Assembly: GCA_020629455.1 (NCBI GenBank)
Contig: JAHDDH010000001.1
Coordinates: forward strand, 69,703-133,702
DNA from: Cytophagales bacterium
GTDB lineage: Bacteria > Bacteroidota > Bacteroidia > Cytophagales > Amoebophilaceae
Direction: 5' to 3'
DNA: 64,000 bases
Shown: in pieces, positions 54,765 through 63,847 of the stretch
Position numbering within the stretch: the first letter of the stretch is position 1
Layout of the letters: each line of letters begins with the position of its first letter
Position numbers and translations under genes: made by a program
The notes under the pieces: generated by a model
Database searches by the model: none
Told to the model about the DNA's origin: nothing
The model's input: only the letters and a program-made list of their open reading frames with translations

Positions 54765-55781
54765 ATGGTTTCGATGCAAGTATCTATCCAAAAAATAGCC
54801 GCGCTTTTAGAAGGACGTATAGAAAATACCCAGTCCCGTGATACGATGATATCGCATGTAAGTGCTATAGAAAATGCCTGTGTAGGAGACATTACATTTC
54901 TACATAACGCCATTTATCAACAATACCTCTACAGCACCCAAGCAAGTGCTATTCTTTTAGATAAAAATTTTTCTTTAGCCAGAAATATTCATCCTTATAT
55001 TATCAGGGTTGAAAATGTTTACACAAGTGTAGGAAAGCTGCTAGACTATTTTCAAAAAAAAAAATACAAAAATAAGACAAAAAAAGAATCTCCTATACAT
55101 ATAGGGCAGCATGTTACTATAGGTAAAGACACTTATATTGGTGCGTTTACTTACATTGGAGATCATGTTACAATTCATGATGGCGTAAAAATATATCCTC
55201 ATACATATATTGGAGATCATGTCACCATTGGTTGTCATACGATTCTCTATAGTGGAGTTAAAGTATATCATGATACTATTATTGGCAAGCATTGTATATT
55301 ACATGCAGGTGCTGTTTTAGGGAGTGATGGATTTGGCTTTGCCCCGCAAGCAGATGGTAGTTATGCCAAAATACCTCAAATAGGAAAAGTAGTACTTGAA
55401 GACCATGTAGAAATAGGCAGTAATACTATCATCGATAGGGCTACTTTATCAAAAGAAGCAACCATCATCCAGGAAGGTGTAAAGCTAGACAACTTGGTAC
55501 AAATTGCGCATAATGTGATGATTAAAAAAAATACTGTTATTGCAGCACAGTCTGGTATTGCAGGTTCTTCTACTATTGGAGAAAATAGCGTACTAGGAGG
55601 GCAAGTAGGCATTGCAGGGCATGTTACGATTGGTCCTAAAACCAGTATAGGCGCTCAATCGGGTATTACAAAATCATTTCCTCAAGGACATCAAGTACTT
55701 TTAGGAAGTCCTGGATTTAAAAGAAAACATTTTTTAAAATCTTACGCAATATTTAAAAATTTACCTAAAGAACCAAAATAA
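54765..55781 (+). CDS. lpxD: UDP-3-O-(3-hydroxyacyl)glucosamine N-acyltransferase
   Basis: 338 residues. N-terminal uridine-binding domain ([27 protein letters not shown]), then a left-handed beta-helix of hexapeptide repeats, with the LpxD-specific [22 protein letters not shown] and [23 protein letters not shown] (catalytic His in the latter). It adds the second acyl chain in lipid A synthesis. First gene of lpxD-lpxC/fabZ-lpxA. An ATG at 54774 is an alternative start. Confidence 0.96.
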   Translation: MVSMQVSIQKIAALLEGRIENTQSRDTMISHVSAIENACVGDITFLHNAIYQQYLYSTQASAILLDKNFSLARNIHPYIIRVENVYTSVGKLLDYFQKKKYKNKTKKESPIHIGQHVTIGKDTYIGAFTYIGDHVTIHDGVKIYPHTYIGDHVTIGCHTILYSGVKVYHDTIIGKHCILHAGAVLGSDGFGFAPQADGSYAKIPQIGKVVLEDHVEIGSNTIIDRATLSKEATIIQEGVKLDNLVQIAHNVMIKKNTVIAAQSGIAGSSTIGENSVLGGQVGIAGHVTIGPKTSIGAQSGITKSFPQGHQVLLGSPGFKRKHFLKSYAIFKNLPKEPK

Positions 55782-55828
55782 AATACAGTATACTTTATTC
55801 TTTTTCTTAGCATAAAACTTTACGCATT

Positions 55829-57223
55829 ATGATGAGCACAAAACAGCAGACAATAAAAAATGTCGTTGTACTATCAGGGGTAGGTTTACATACAGGTATC
55901 CATGTCAATTTAAAATTTATGCCTGCCCCTATCAACCATGGCATTCAATTTCAACGGATAGATATTCCTCAAAGTAAGCCTATAGCTGCTATTGCAGACT
56001 ATGTAATAGATGTAAAAAGAAGCACAAGTTTGGCAAAAGAGGATGTGTATATCCACACAGTAGAACATATTTTAGCTGCTGTTGCTGGTTTAGAGATTGA
56101 TAATCTCTTGATACAAATGGACGCACCAGAAGTACCCATTATGGATGGTAGTGCTTTGCCATTTGTCAAGGCATTGCAAAAGGCAATGATTGTGAACCAA
56201 GAGGCTGATAGAATATTTTTAGAAGTGACAGAGGAAATTTTTTATAGAGACAAAGAAAACAATATAGAAATTTCGGCTTTGCCTCTAGAAAGTTATCGAT
56301 TGGCAGTGATGGTAGATTATAATTCATCCGTTTTAGGAAGCCAACATATTTCTTTGAATAATTTGCAGCATTTTGAAAAAGAAATAGCCCCTTGCCGTAC
56401 GTTTTGTTTTTTACACGAACTTGAAAAATTATATGATCAAAATTTAATCAAAGGTGGTGATGTCAATAATGCCATTGTGATTGTAGACCAACCTGTTGAT
56501 GATAAAAAAATAGAAAAGCTCAGCAAAATTTTTAAAAAACGTCCTGTACACATTCAATACGGAAAAATTTTGAATGATCAACCATTGTATCATAAAAACG
56601 AACCGGCTAGACATAAACTATTAGATCTTATTGGAGACCTTGTGTTGGTAGGAGTTCCTCTAAAAGCACAAATATTAGCTGCAAGACCTGGTCATGCAGC
56701 CAATGTAGCTTTAGCCAAAAAATTGAGAAAATATATGTTAGAAAAGCAACAAAATGTACCGAAATATGATTTAGAAAAACCTTCTCTATTGGATATCAAA
56801 AAAATTACGCATATGTTACCTCATCGATATCCTTTTCAATTGGTCGATAAAATTATTGCACTTGATAAAAAAAATATTACAGGCGTTAAAAATGTTACTA
56901 TTAATGAACCTTTTTTTCAAGGTCATTTTCCTCAAAACCCTGTGATGCCAGGGGTATTGCAAGTAGAAGCCTTGGCACAAACTGGTGGTATATTGGTATT
57001 GACTACGGTAGATGACCCTCAAAACTATTGGACTTATTTTGTTGCTATTGACAACTGCAGATTTAAAAAAATGGTGATACCGGGTGATACACTGCTATTA
57101 CAGTGTGAATTGATGGCGTCTATCAAAAGAGGGTTTGCTAAAATGACTGGTCGGGCATTTGTAGGTAAAGAGCTTGTATGTGAAGTGATGATGTCTGCAA
57201 AAATTGTCAAAAAAACAGTATGA
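55829..57223 (+). CDS. lpxC/fabZ: Bifunctional LpxC deacetylase / FabZ dehydratase
   Basis: 464 residues, the Bacteroidota fusion. Residues 1-310 are LpxC: GVGLHTGIHVNLKFMPAP, TVEHILAAVAGLEIDNL (zinc His), APEVPIMDGSALPF, and the last zinc ligands in RHKLLDLIGDLVLVG. Residues about 325-464 are FabZ: ITHMLPHRYPFQLVDKI with the catalytic His, EPFFQGHFPQNPVMPGVLQVEALAQ with the catalytic Glu. It performs the committed lipid A step and 3-hydroxyacyl-ACP dehydration. It overlaps lpxA by 4 bases (ATGA). Confidence 0.97.
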   Translation: MMSTKQQTIKNVVVLSGVGLHTGIHVNLKFMPAPINHGIQFQRIDIPQSKPIAAIADYVIDVKRSTSLAKEDVYIHTVEHILAAVAGLEIDNLLIQMDAPEVPIMDGSALPFVKALQKAMIVNQEADRIFLEVTEEIFYRDKENNIEISALPLESYRLAVMVDYNSSVLGSQHISLNNLQHFEKEIAPCRTFCFLHELEKLYDQNLIKGGDVNNAIVIVDQPVDDKKIEKLSKIFKKRPVHIQYGKILNDQPLYHKNEPARHKLLDLIGDLVLVGVPLKAQILAARPGHAANVALAKKLRKYMLEKQQNVPKYDLEKPSLLDIKKITHMLPHRYPFQLVDKIIALDKKNITGVKNVTINEPFFQGHFPQNPVMPGVLQVEALAQTGGILVLTTVDDPQNYWTYFVAIDNCRFKKMVIPGDTLLLQCELMASIKRGFAKMTGRAFVGKELVCEVMMSAKIVKKTV

Positions 57224-58002
57224 TATCAGCATTGGCATGTGTAGACCAAGAAGCGCGTATTGCAGATCAGGTGACGATTGGTCCTTTTACAACAATTCAT
57301 AAAAATGTGGTGATTGGTGAAAATACTTCCATAGGATCTAATGTTGTGATTATGGAAGGTGCACGCATTGGAAAAAATTGTCAAATTTTTTCAGGTGCTG
57401 TGATTGCTGCTATACCGCAAGATTTAAAATTTGCTGGCGAAGACACTACAGTAGTTATAGGAGATCATACCATTATCAGAGAATATGTAACGATTAGCAG
57501 AGGAACAAAGGATAAATATGTTACACAAATAGGTAGTGGTTGTTTATTAATGGCTTATGTACACATTGCGCATGACTGCATCATTGGCAATGATTGTATT
57601 TTTTCTAACGCTGTACAAATGGGAGGACATGTGATGGTAGATGATTGTGTAACAATTGGGGGTACAGCGGCTATACATCAGTTTGTACGTATTGGAAAGT
57701 ATGCGATGATAGGCGGTGGATCACTTGTAAGAAAAGATATTCCACCGTATATTAAATCTGCAAGAGAGCCAATGCGTTATTGTGGAGTCAATTCTATAGG
57801 CTTGCGTAGAAAGGGTATAAAAAATGAAAAAATTAATATGATTCAAAAAATTTATCGTTATATATTCCAAAAAAATATGTCTTATACAGCAGCCATTCAT
57901 TATGTATCGCTTCATACACCTGTATCAGAAGAACGAGACGAAATCATCAATTTTATCAAAAATTCTGAGAGAGGTATTTTAAAAAACAATGGACTCTTAT
58001 AG
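57220..58002 (+). CDS. lpxA: UDP-N-acetylglucosamine O-acyltransferase
   Basis: A 260-residue beta-helix acyltransferase: hexapeptide repeats (TIGPFTTIHKNVVIGENTSI), AVIAAIPQDLKFAGEDTTV, IREYVTISRGTKD, MAYVHIAHDCIIGNDCIF with the catalytic His, and a C-terminal helical domain beginning CGVNSIGLRRKGI. First acylation in lipid A synthesis. Coupled with lpxC/fabZ by an ATGA overlap, the usual Bacteroidota order. Confidence 0.97.
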   Translation: MISALACVDQEARIADQVTIGPFTTIHKNVVIGENTSIGSNVVIMEGARIGKNCQIFSGAVIAAIPQDLKFAGEDTTVVIGDHTIIREYVTISRGTKDKYVTQIGSGCLLMAYVHIAHDCIIGNDCIFSNAVQMGGHVMVDDCVTIGGTAAIHQFVRIGKYAMIGGGSLVRKDIPPYIKSAREPMRYCGVNSIGLRRKGIKNEKINMIQKIYRYIFQKNMSYTAAIHYVSLHTPVSEERDEIINFIKNSERGILKNNGLL

Positions 58003-58034
58003 TTTTATAAATTTTTATTGATTTAATCAGGTTT

Positions 58035-58925
58035 ATGTTGGAAACATTTTGGATTCTTCTCACGGGTATTCTTGTATCAACGAATTGCTGCCTTATAGGT
58101 GTTTATCTTCTCTTGAGGAGAATGGCGATGATGGGTGATGCTATTTCTCATGCTATTTTGCCAGGTATTGTGATTGCTTTTTTAATCACAGGCTCTAGAG
58201 ATCCAATTACAATTATCTTAGGTGCAGGGGTACTAGGCATTGTGACACCTATGATTATTCATTTTTTTCATCGACAGATCAAGCTTCATTTGGATGCTTC
58301 TATTGGGATTAATTTTACTTGGTTATTTGCCTTGGGTATTGTACTCATATCTTGTTTCACAAAAAAAATTGATTTAGATCAAGATTGTGTTTTATATGGA
58401 GAAATTGCTTATATCCCTTTAGATTTATGGATCTTAGGAACTATTAATATGGGGCCTAAAGCTATTTATGTACTATTATTTACATTGTTGTTGAATGTAT
58501 TTTTTGTTGTACGTTATTATCGTACGTTGTACATTACTTCTTTTGACCCATCTTTTGGAAAAGCTATTGGCATTCACACAACGCTTTGGAGCAATGTATT
58601 GATGTGTTTGCTGTCATTGACTACAGTGACAGCTTTTGAATCTGTAGGGGCAATTCTTGTAGTAGCACTTTTGGTAGTACCAGCTGCCACTGCTTATTTG
58701 CTCACTAACCGTTTACATTGTATGATGATTATTGCTATTTTTTTTGGCATTGTTTCTACTTTTGGCGGTTATTATTTAGCTTTTTATACCAATGGATCTA
58801 TTTCGGGAGCTATGGCCACTGTGTCAGGAATACTTTTTTTTGGCGTATTCTTGACGAATGTCTTGAAAAAAAAATTATTTTTACGGCACAAATTTTTATC
58901 AAAAAACATTAAGAAAAATTTATAA
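58035..58925 (+). CDS. Metal ABC transporter permease (TroD-like), separated from its operon
   Basis: A 296-residue ABC-3 permease with eight or nine helices: MMGDAISHAILPGIVIAFLITG, IDLDQDCVLYGEIAYIPLD (the loop typical of the TroD group), FDPSFGKAIGIHTTLW and VGAILVVALLVVPAATAYLL. It would pair with the permease-DtxR protein at 5972 and its ATPase, about 51 kb away. No second ATPase or binding-protein gene is adjacent. It starts 32 bases after lpxA and is probably read with the lipid A genes. Confidence 0.92.
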   Translation: MLETFWILLTGILVSTNCCLIGVYLLLRRMAMMGDAISHAILPGIVIAFLITGSRDPITIILGAGVLGIVTPMIIHFFHRQIKLHLDASIGINFTWLFALGIVLISCFTKKIDLDQDCVLYGEIAYIPLDLWILGTINMGPKAIYVLLFTLLLNVFFVVRYYRTLYITSFDPSFGKAIGIHTTLWSNVLMCLLSLTTVTAFESVGAILVVALLVVPAATAYLLTNRLHCMMIIAIFFGIVSTFGGYYLAFYTNGSISGAMATVSGILFFGVFLTNVLKKKLFLRHKFLSKNIKKNL

Positions 58926-58927
58926 TC

Positions 58928-59278
58928 ATGAAAATACAAGGAAGAATTATCAAAATAGGTGAGACACAACAAGTATCAGACACTTTTAAAAAAAGAGACT
59001 TTGTAGTAGAGTATACAGAAAATCCACAGTATCCAGAGTATATTTCTTTCCAACTTATACAAGAACGTTGTATGCTTATAGATAGCTTTAAAGAGGAAGA
59101 TACTGTAGAAGTGAGTTTTAATCTTAAAGGAAGAAAATGGATTGCACCGGATGGAGAGACTAAGTTTTTTAATTCTTTACAAGCTTGGCGTGTGGAAAAA
59201 AATAATGATTATCATAACAACATAAATCATCAAGCAGAAAAAAGTATGACTACAGAAGAAGATGATTTGCCTTTTTAA
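58928..59278 (+). CDS. DUF3127 protein with SSB-like acidic tail
   Basis: 116 residues of OB-fold type: MKIQGRIIKIGETQQVSDTF, KRDFVVEYTE, YISFQLIQERCMLIDSF, EDTVEVSFNLKGRKWI and FNSLQAWRVEK are the DUF3127 blocks. A polar linker leads to EEDDLPF, nearly identical to the C-terminal tip of single-strand DNA binding protein (DDDLPF), which recruits repair proteins. It starts right after the permease stop. Likely nucleic-acid related, not proven. Confidence 0.85.
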   Translation: MKIQGRIIKIGETQQVSDTFKKRDFVVEYTENPQYPEYISFQLIQERCMLIDSFKEEDTVEVSFNLKGRKWIAPDGETKFFNSLQAWRVEKNNDYHNNINHQAEKSMTTEEDDLPF

Positions 59279-59289
59279 TTAGTTTTAAA

Positions 59290-59955
59290 ATGTTAAAAAA
59301 AATATTCAATCTATATATAATTTTTTTTTTTATTAGTTGTAGTAAAAAAGTAAATAAGCCTAAAAAAGTATATGATTTAAAAATTCAAAAAAAAATAGAT
59401 AGAGCGCTTATCAATATAAAAAGTATAAAAAATGTAGAGACTTATAAAAAAAACACTAAAATTTTTTTTGAAAATAATAAAAGCAAAAGCAGTATAAATG
59501 ATGTAAAAAAAATAATTGATACTACATGTAAAATACCCCAATCTATTGCATTTCAAGAATCTATTGATTTGACAATTCAGTCCATAAAAATTTTTTTTGA
59601 TCTAAAAACAATATATCTAAAAGATGATTTTATACAAACGAAATTTTCTGATATTAATGACTCTTCTGATGGTATAGATTTAAAAATTATCACTTTGTTA
59701 CAATATTTTGAACACGTAAGCCTAATGAAACAACATATCAATATTTATAATTTAGTTGAAGATTTTTTGTTACAAAAAGCAACCAATAGACAGCATGAAA
59801 TACATCAGTTATTAGAAAAAATACAAGACCTCTATTCATATACTGACTATTCATTAAACAAACAAGAACTTGAAAAAAAAGAAGAAATAACAAAAAAAAA
59901 ACTTTTTTTATTCTGTGTTTTGCTGATAGAAATATTGAAAAATACGGAATTATAG
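59290..59955 (+). CDS. Lipoprotein of unknown function
   Basis: 221 residues with signal peptide IFNLYIIFFFISC and a lipobox at Cys17 (FISC). The mature chain is very Lys/Ile/Asn-rich and predicted helical (IQKKIDRALINIKSIKNVET), with a long charged helix at the end (KQELEKKEEITKKKLFLF). No family recognised. The position between DUF3127 and the OstA-like gene, with gaps of 11 and 7 bases, suggests an envelope role and shared transcription. Confidence 0.65.
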   Translation: MLKKIFNLYIIFFFISCSKKVNKPKKVYDLKIQKKIDRALINIKSIKNVETYKKNTKIFFENNKSKSSINDVKKIIDTTCKIPQSIAFQESIDLTIQSIKIFFDLKTIYLKDDFIQTKFSDINDSSDGIDLKIITLLQYFEHVSLMKQHINIYNLVEDFLLQKATNRQHEIHQLLEKIQDLYSYTDYSLNKQELEKKEEITKKKLFLFCVLLIEILKNTEL

Positions 59956-59962
59956 AAATTGA

Positions 59963-61513
59963 ATGTTTAGGTTATATATTGTTTTAGTATTACTGACTAT
60001 CACACCTTATTTATCAGCAAAAGAAAAAAAAATAAAAATTACTTATCAAGCTGAAAAATTACAGAATGGCGTAAAAAATAATGAAAAATGCAAGCAACTT
60101 TTAGGAAATGTAATTTTTCAGCATGAAGATGCTTCTATATATGCTGATAACGCTTATTTTTTTAACAAAAAAAATTTAATTCAAGCAGAAGGTAACGTAA
60201 AAATTATCACCAATGATAACTCAACAACAATCACAGCTGATTATCTCATTTATGATATACAAAATAAAAAAGCCAAACTACGAGAAAACGTAGTATATAT
60301 ATCAGAAGATGCTGCTTTATACACTGATCATTTAGATTATGATCATGCCAAACAAATAGCTTATTTTTTTGATGGAGGAAAATTGATGCAAAAAGATAAT
60401 TGTCTACAAAGCCAAAAAGGATATTATCATGAAAAACAAAAACTAGCAAAATTTTATCACGATGTACACTTTGTCAACGAAGAATATACACTCAATTGTT
60501 CAAAATTATTTTACAATATACAAACCCACATAGCCTATTTTAAAGGAAAAACAAAGATTCAAAATCATGCAGATCATTCCACTATACATGTGGATAAAGG
60601 TGGTGTATATAATACCAAAAGTGAAAAAAGTGATTTTAAAAGAAGTAAAATAGAAACAGAAAAATATATTTTGATTGCTAACAATTTAAAAAAAAATCCT
60701 CACACAAAATTATATACAGCTGCAGGTAATGTAGTGATGAAAGATAAAGCAAATGGCATTACAATTTTTAGTGATCGTGCAAAATACTGGGAAAAAAAAG
60801 AAGAGGCTTTGATTTCAGGTAATATTTTAGTGCAAAAAAAACTACCCTCTGATACGATTTATTTTACAGCTGAACGTATTGTTTGTAAAAATAAAAAAAT
60901 AAAAAAGAAGCAAAATACAATTGTAATTGCTCAAAAAAATGTAAAGTTTTATAAAAAAGATTTACAAGGAATTGCTGAAAAAATGGAGTATATATCCAAA
61001 GACAATATTATCACCTTTAGCCAATCGCCCATTCTATGGAATAACCATAGCCAACTGACAGCAGAAAAAATTATTTATACGTTAAAAGAAGAAAGCATTG
61101 ATAAAATTTTTCTAGAAAAAGAAGCCTTTATCATTGATCATGCAAAAGAAGAAAATTATAATCAAATGAAAGGTAGAAAAATTGAAGCAACGCTTGAAAA
61201 TAATATGATCAATCAACTTATCATTGATGGTAATGGGGAAACCATTTATTTTGCTATTGATGATCAAAAGGATACAATTATAGGAATGAACTACATTACT
61301 TGTAGTCATATGACCATCGATATACAAGCAGAAAAAATAGAAAATATTGTATTTCATATCAAACCAGAAGCTATTTTTCAACCTGTACATCTTATCAAAG
61401 ATGAAAACAAAAAATTACCGAATTTTCAGTGGTATTTTGATAAAAAACCAACACAAGCACAAGTTTGTGGAGATCATTTTAAAAAACCTTATCAATCATT
61501 TAAATTTTCTTAA
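59963..61513 (+). CDS. OstA/LptA-like LPS transport protein
   Basis: 516 residues with a signal peptide ending near YLSAKE. Repeated beta-jellyroll OstA units are visible: CKQLLGNVIFQHEDASIYAD, NAYFFNKKNLIQAEGNVKI, TITADYLIYDIQNKKAKLRENV, and later KLYTAAGNVVMKDKANGITI. This is the Bacteroidota form of LptA, about three times the length of E. coli LptA, thought to bridge LPS across the periplasm to LptD. The C-terminal 150 residues carry further repeats (QLTAEKIIYTL, IEATLENNMINQLII). Confidence 0.85.
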   Translation: MFRLYIVLVLLTITPYLSAKEKKIKITYQAEKLQNGVKNNEKCKQLLGNVIFQHEDASIYADNAYFFNKKNLIQAEGNVKIITNDNSTTITADYLIYDIQNKKAKLRENVVYISEDAALYTDHLDYDHAKQIAYFFDGGKLMQKDNCLQSQKGYYHEKQKLAKFYHDVHFVNEEYTLNCSKLFYNIQTHIAYFKGKTKIQNHADHSTIHVDKGGVYNTKSEKSDFKRSKIETEKYILIANNLKKNPHTKLYTAAGNVVMKDKANGITIFSDRAKYWEKKEEALISGNILVQKKLPSDTIYFTAERIVCKNKKIKKKQNTIVIAQKNVKFYKKDLQGIAEKMEYISKDNIITFSQSPILWNNHSQLTAEKIIYTLKEESIDKIFLEKEAFIIDHAKEENYNQMKGRKIEATLENNMINQLIIDGNGETIYFAIDDQKDTIIGMNYITCSHMTIDIQAEKIENIVFHIKPEAIFQPVHLIKDENKKLPNFQWYFDKKPTQAQVCGDHFKKPYQSFKFS

Positions 61514-61610
61514 AAAAAGAAAAAATATTAAATTGTAGAAATTATTTTTTTTAAAACTAAAGTTTAATTTAACTGTTTTTAAAAATACAACTCCAACTTA
61601 GACCATCCCT

Positions 61611-62516
61611 ATGAAAAAATGTAAAAAAGTATTTCTAACACAAAAACTTATCTGTTTATTACTCATTTTTTTCTCTAAAAATATCTATGCTAGCAATTAT
61701 GAAAAAATGAATAAAAAAGAAACAAAAGAGTGGAAAAAAAGAAAAAAAGCAATGACTTTAGACCAATTCAGAGAAATTATAGAAGAAAATCATCATCTAA
61801 AAACAAAGCTTTTGGATTTAAAATCTGATCAAAGTCAATCTGAAGAAGATAATGAAATTACTATTAATCAAGATTCACAGACTAAAAAAGAATATGAAAC
61901 ATTAAAAAAATTTAGTCAAGAATTTGATACATTGAAAAATAAAGGTATGATTTTTTTTGTAGAAAATCAGTCAGCAACAAAAGAAAAAAATAATGAACAA
62001 GAGAATGAGGAAACAAAAGAAATAACACAGGCACACCGGTTTAAAAACATTGAAAATATCGAAAAAATTTTAATTCAAAATTTACAACATAACCATTCTA
62101 AAAAATATAGTTTATTGACAGAATCAGACCAAAATAAAAAAAAAACTGGTCAATTATCAAGATCACCTTCTTCTTTGATGGCTATTTTACAAGAAGTTCA
62201 AGAAAGAAAAGAAGTTAAAGCAATACATCAAGGTGTAGTATTTACTGTACAGATAGGGGCTTATAAGCAAAAAGACCTAACAAAAATTCTTCAAGAAGAT
62301 GCCAACTATGCCAATAATAAAGCAAATTTTCAGCACACTAAAGAAGATAATTTTAATAAATACACCATTTTTTATTTCAAAAAATATGCCAATGCCAATA
62401 AATTCAAAAAAGAAATCCGTAGTATGGGTGTTAAAGATGCATGGATTGTACCTTTAAAAAATGGCAAACGTGTACCACTAAAAGAAGTACTCAGTACCGT
62501 GATTCAGAACAAATAA
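61611..62516 (+). CDS. Exported SPOR-like protein
   Basis: 301 residues. Signal peptide LICLLLIFFSKNIYA, a long charged and coiled-coil centre (EKMNKKETKEWKKRKKAMTL, TLKKFSQEFDTLKNKG), then a C-terminal domain from about 205: GVVFTVQIGAYKQKDLTKIL, NKYTIFYFKKYANANKFKKEIRSMGVKDAWIVPLKNGKRVPL. This is the SPOR-like module found in Bacteroidota envelope proteins, which in other systems binds denuded peptidoglycan. Role of this protein unknown. No ATG problem: start at 61611 gives the signal peptide. Confidence 0.72.
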   Translation: MKKCKKVFLTQKLICLLLIFFSKNIYASNYEKMNKKETKEWKKRKKAMTLDQFREIIEENHHLKTKLLDLKSDQSQSEEDNEITINQDSQTKKEYETLKKFSQEFDTLKNKGMIFFVENQSATKEKNNEQENEETKEITQAHRFKNIENIEKILIQNLQHNHSKKYSLLTESDQNKKKTGQLSRSPSSLMAILQEVQERKEVKAIHQGVVFTVQIGAYKQKDLTKILQEDANYANNKANFQHTKEDNFNKYTIFYFKKYANANKFKKEIRSMGVKDAWIVPLKNGKRVPLKEVLSTVIQNK

Positions 62517-62521
62517 ATGAT

Positions 62522-63775
62522 TTGTCACTCATTATTAGTCTGTATTTTTTTATTCTTTTTTGTTTAGGTTATATTTTTTACGAAAAATATAACCTACAGA
62601 AAAGATTACAAAAAAAAATCAAAGAACAAACTATATATCTCGAAAAAAAAGATATAATTATTGAAAATTATCAAAAAAAAATAATTTTTTTATCAGAAAA
62701 AAATGCTAAAATAGAGACTGAAAAATTGTTTTTAGAAAAGAAAATTGTTCACCAAGAAAAAAAAAAAGAACAAGACTTCCAATATCTTCATATACAATTT
62801 CAAAATATTGCACATGATATTTTAGAAGAAAAAAGTAAAAAATTTACAGAACAAAATCAGCACAATATCAATGATTTACTGAAGCCACTGTCAGAAAAAA
62901 TAGTGAATTTCGAGAAAAAAATTTATCAAACACACCAAGAAAATTTAGAAAAAAATGCTGTCTTACGTACAGAAATCAAGCAACTTAATGATCTTAATCA
63001 AAAAATTACCCAAGAGGCTAATAGCCTGACACAAGCGATCAAAGGAGATCAAAAACTACAAGGAAACTGGGGAGAATTTATTTTGGAAAGTATTTTAGAA
63101 AAATCTGGACTGGTGAAAGACAGAGAATATACTATACAAGAAAGTTTTTTTAATGCAGAAGGAAAAAAATTAAGGCCTGATATCATTATCAAACTTCCTG
63201 AAAACAAAAATATTATTATTGATGCCAAGGTATCTTTGGTACACTATGAAAGATATTTTAACTCTGAAGAACACTATGCTAAAGAAAAATTGCTAGTGCA
63301 ACACCTGCAATCTATTAAAAATCATATCAAAAATCTTAGCCAAAAAAATTATGCTACGGAATATGATATACAAAATTTAGATTTTGTATTGCTTTTTATT
63401 CCTTTGGAGCCTGCTTTTAGCTTGGCTATTCAAAAAAAACCCTCTCTTTTCAACGATGCTTATGAAAAAAATATTGTATTGGTTTCTCCTACCACTTTAA
63501 TTGCCACTTTAAAAACTATTGCTAGTATTTGGAAAAGTGAATATCAAAATCAAAATGCGATACTAATTGCCAAATTAGGAGGTTCTCTTCATGATAAATT
63601 TGTAAGTTTTATACAAGATTTGCAGCATATAGGCAAACAATTGATAATGACCCAAAAGCATTACGACGAAGCCGCAAAAAAATTATACACAGGTAAAGAC
63701 AACTTGATTCGAAAAGTAGAAAGGCTAGAAGAATTAGGAATAAAAGCTACGAAAAAACTACCCAAAAGTTTATAA
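62522..63775 (+). CDS. rmuC: RmuC-family DNA recombination protein
   Basis: About 418 residues. The track begins at 62441 inside the previous gene; a TTG at 62522, five bases after that gene's stop, gives the expected N-terminal membrane anchor (SLIISLYFFILFCLGYIFY). A long coiled coil follows, then the RmuC nuclease-like core: GNWGEFILESILEKSGLVKDREY, LRPDIIIKLPENKNIIIDAKVSL, NLDFVLLFIPLEPAFSLA and LVSPTTLIATLKTIASIWK. RmuC limits inversions and other rearrangements in E. coli. Catalytic Asp/Lys (PDIIIK, DAKVS) are kept. Confidence 0.9.
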   Translation: MSLIISLYFFILFCLGYIFYEKYNLQKRLQKKIKEQTIYLEKKDIIIENYQKKIIFLSEKNAKIETEKLFLEKKIVHQEKKKEQDFQYLHIQFQNIAHDILEEKSKKFTEQNQHNINDLLKPLSEKIVNFEKKIYQTHQENLEKNAVLRTEIKQLNDLNQKITQEANSLTQAIKGDQKLQGNWGEFILESILEKSGLVKDREYTIQESFFNAEGKKLRPDIIIKLPENKNIIIDAKVSLVHYERYFNSEEHYAKEKLLVQHLQSIKNHIKNLSQKNYATEYDIQNLDFVLLFIPLEPAFSLAIQKKPSLFNDAYEKNIVLVSPTTLIATLKTIASIWKSEYQNQNAILIAKLGGSLHDKFVSFIQDLQHIGKQLIMTQKHYDEAAKKLYTGKDNLIRKVERLEELGIKATKKLPKSL

Positions 63776-63847
63776 AAATGTTAAAATCAAAGTAATGTAC
63801 ATATAGATTTTTTTATTTGAGTATTCAAAAATTTTATTATCTAAATC

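Noticed and set aside
62441-62521. Upstream ATG start of rmuC
   Set aside because: It would overlap the SPOR-like gene by 76 bases with sequence (MDCTFKKWQTCTTKRS) that is simply a shifted reading of that gene; the TTG at 62522 gives the expected anchor.
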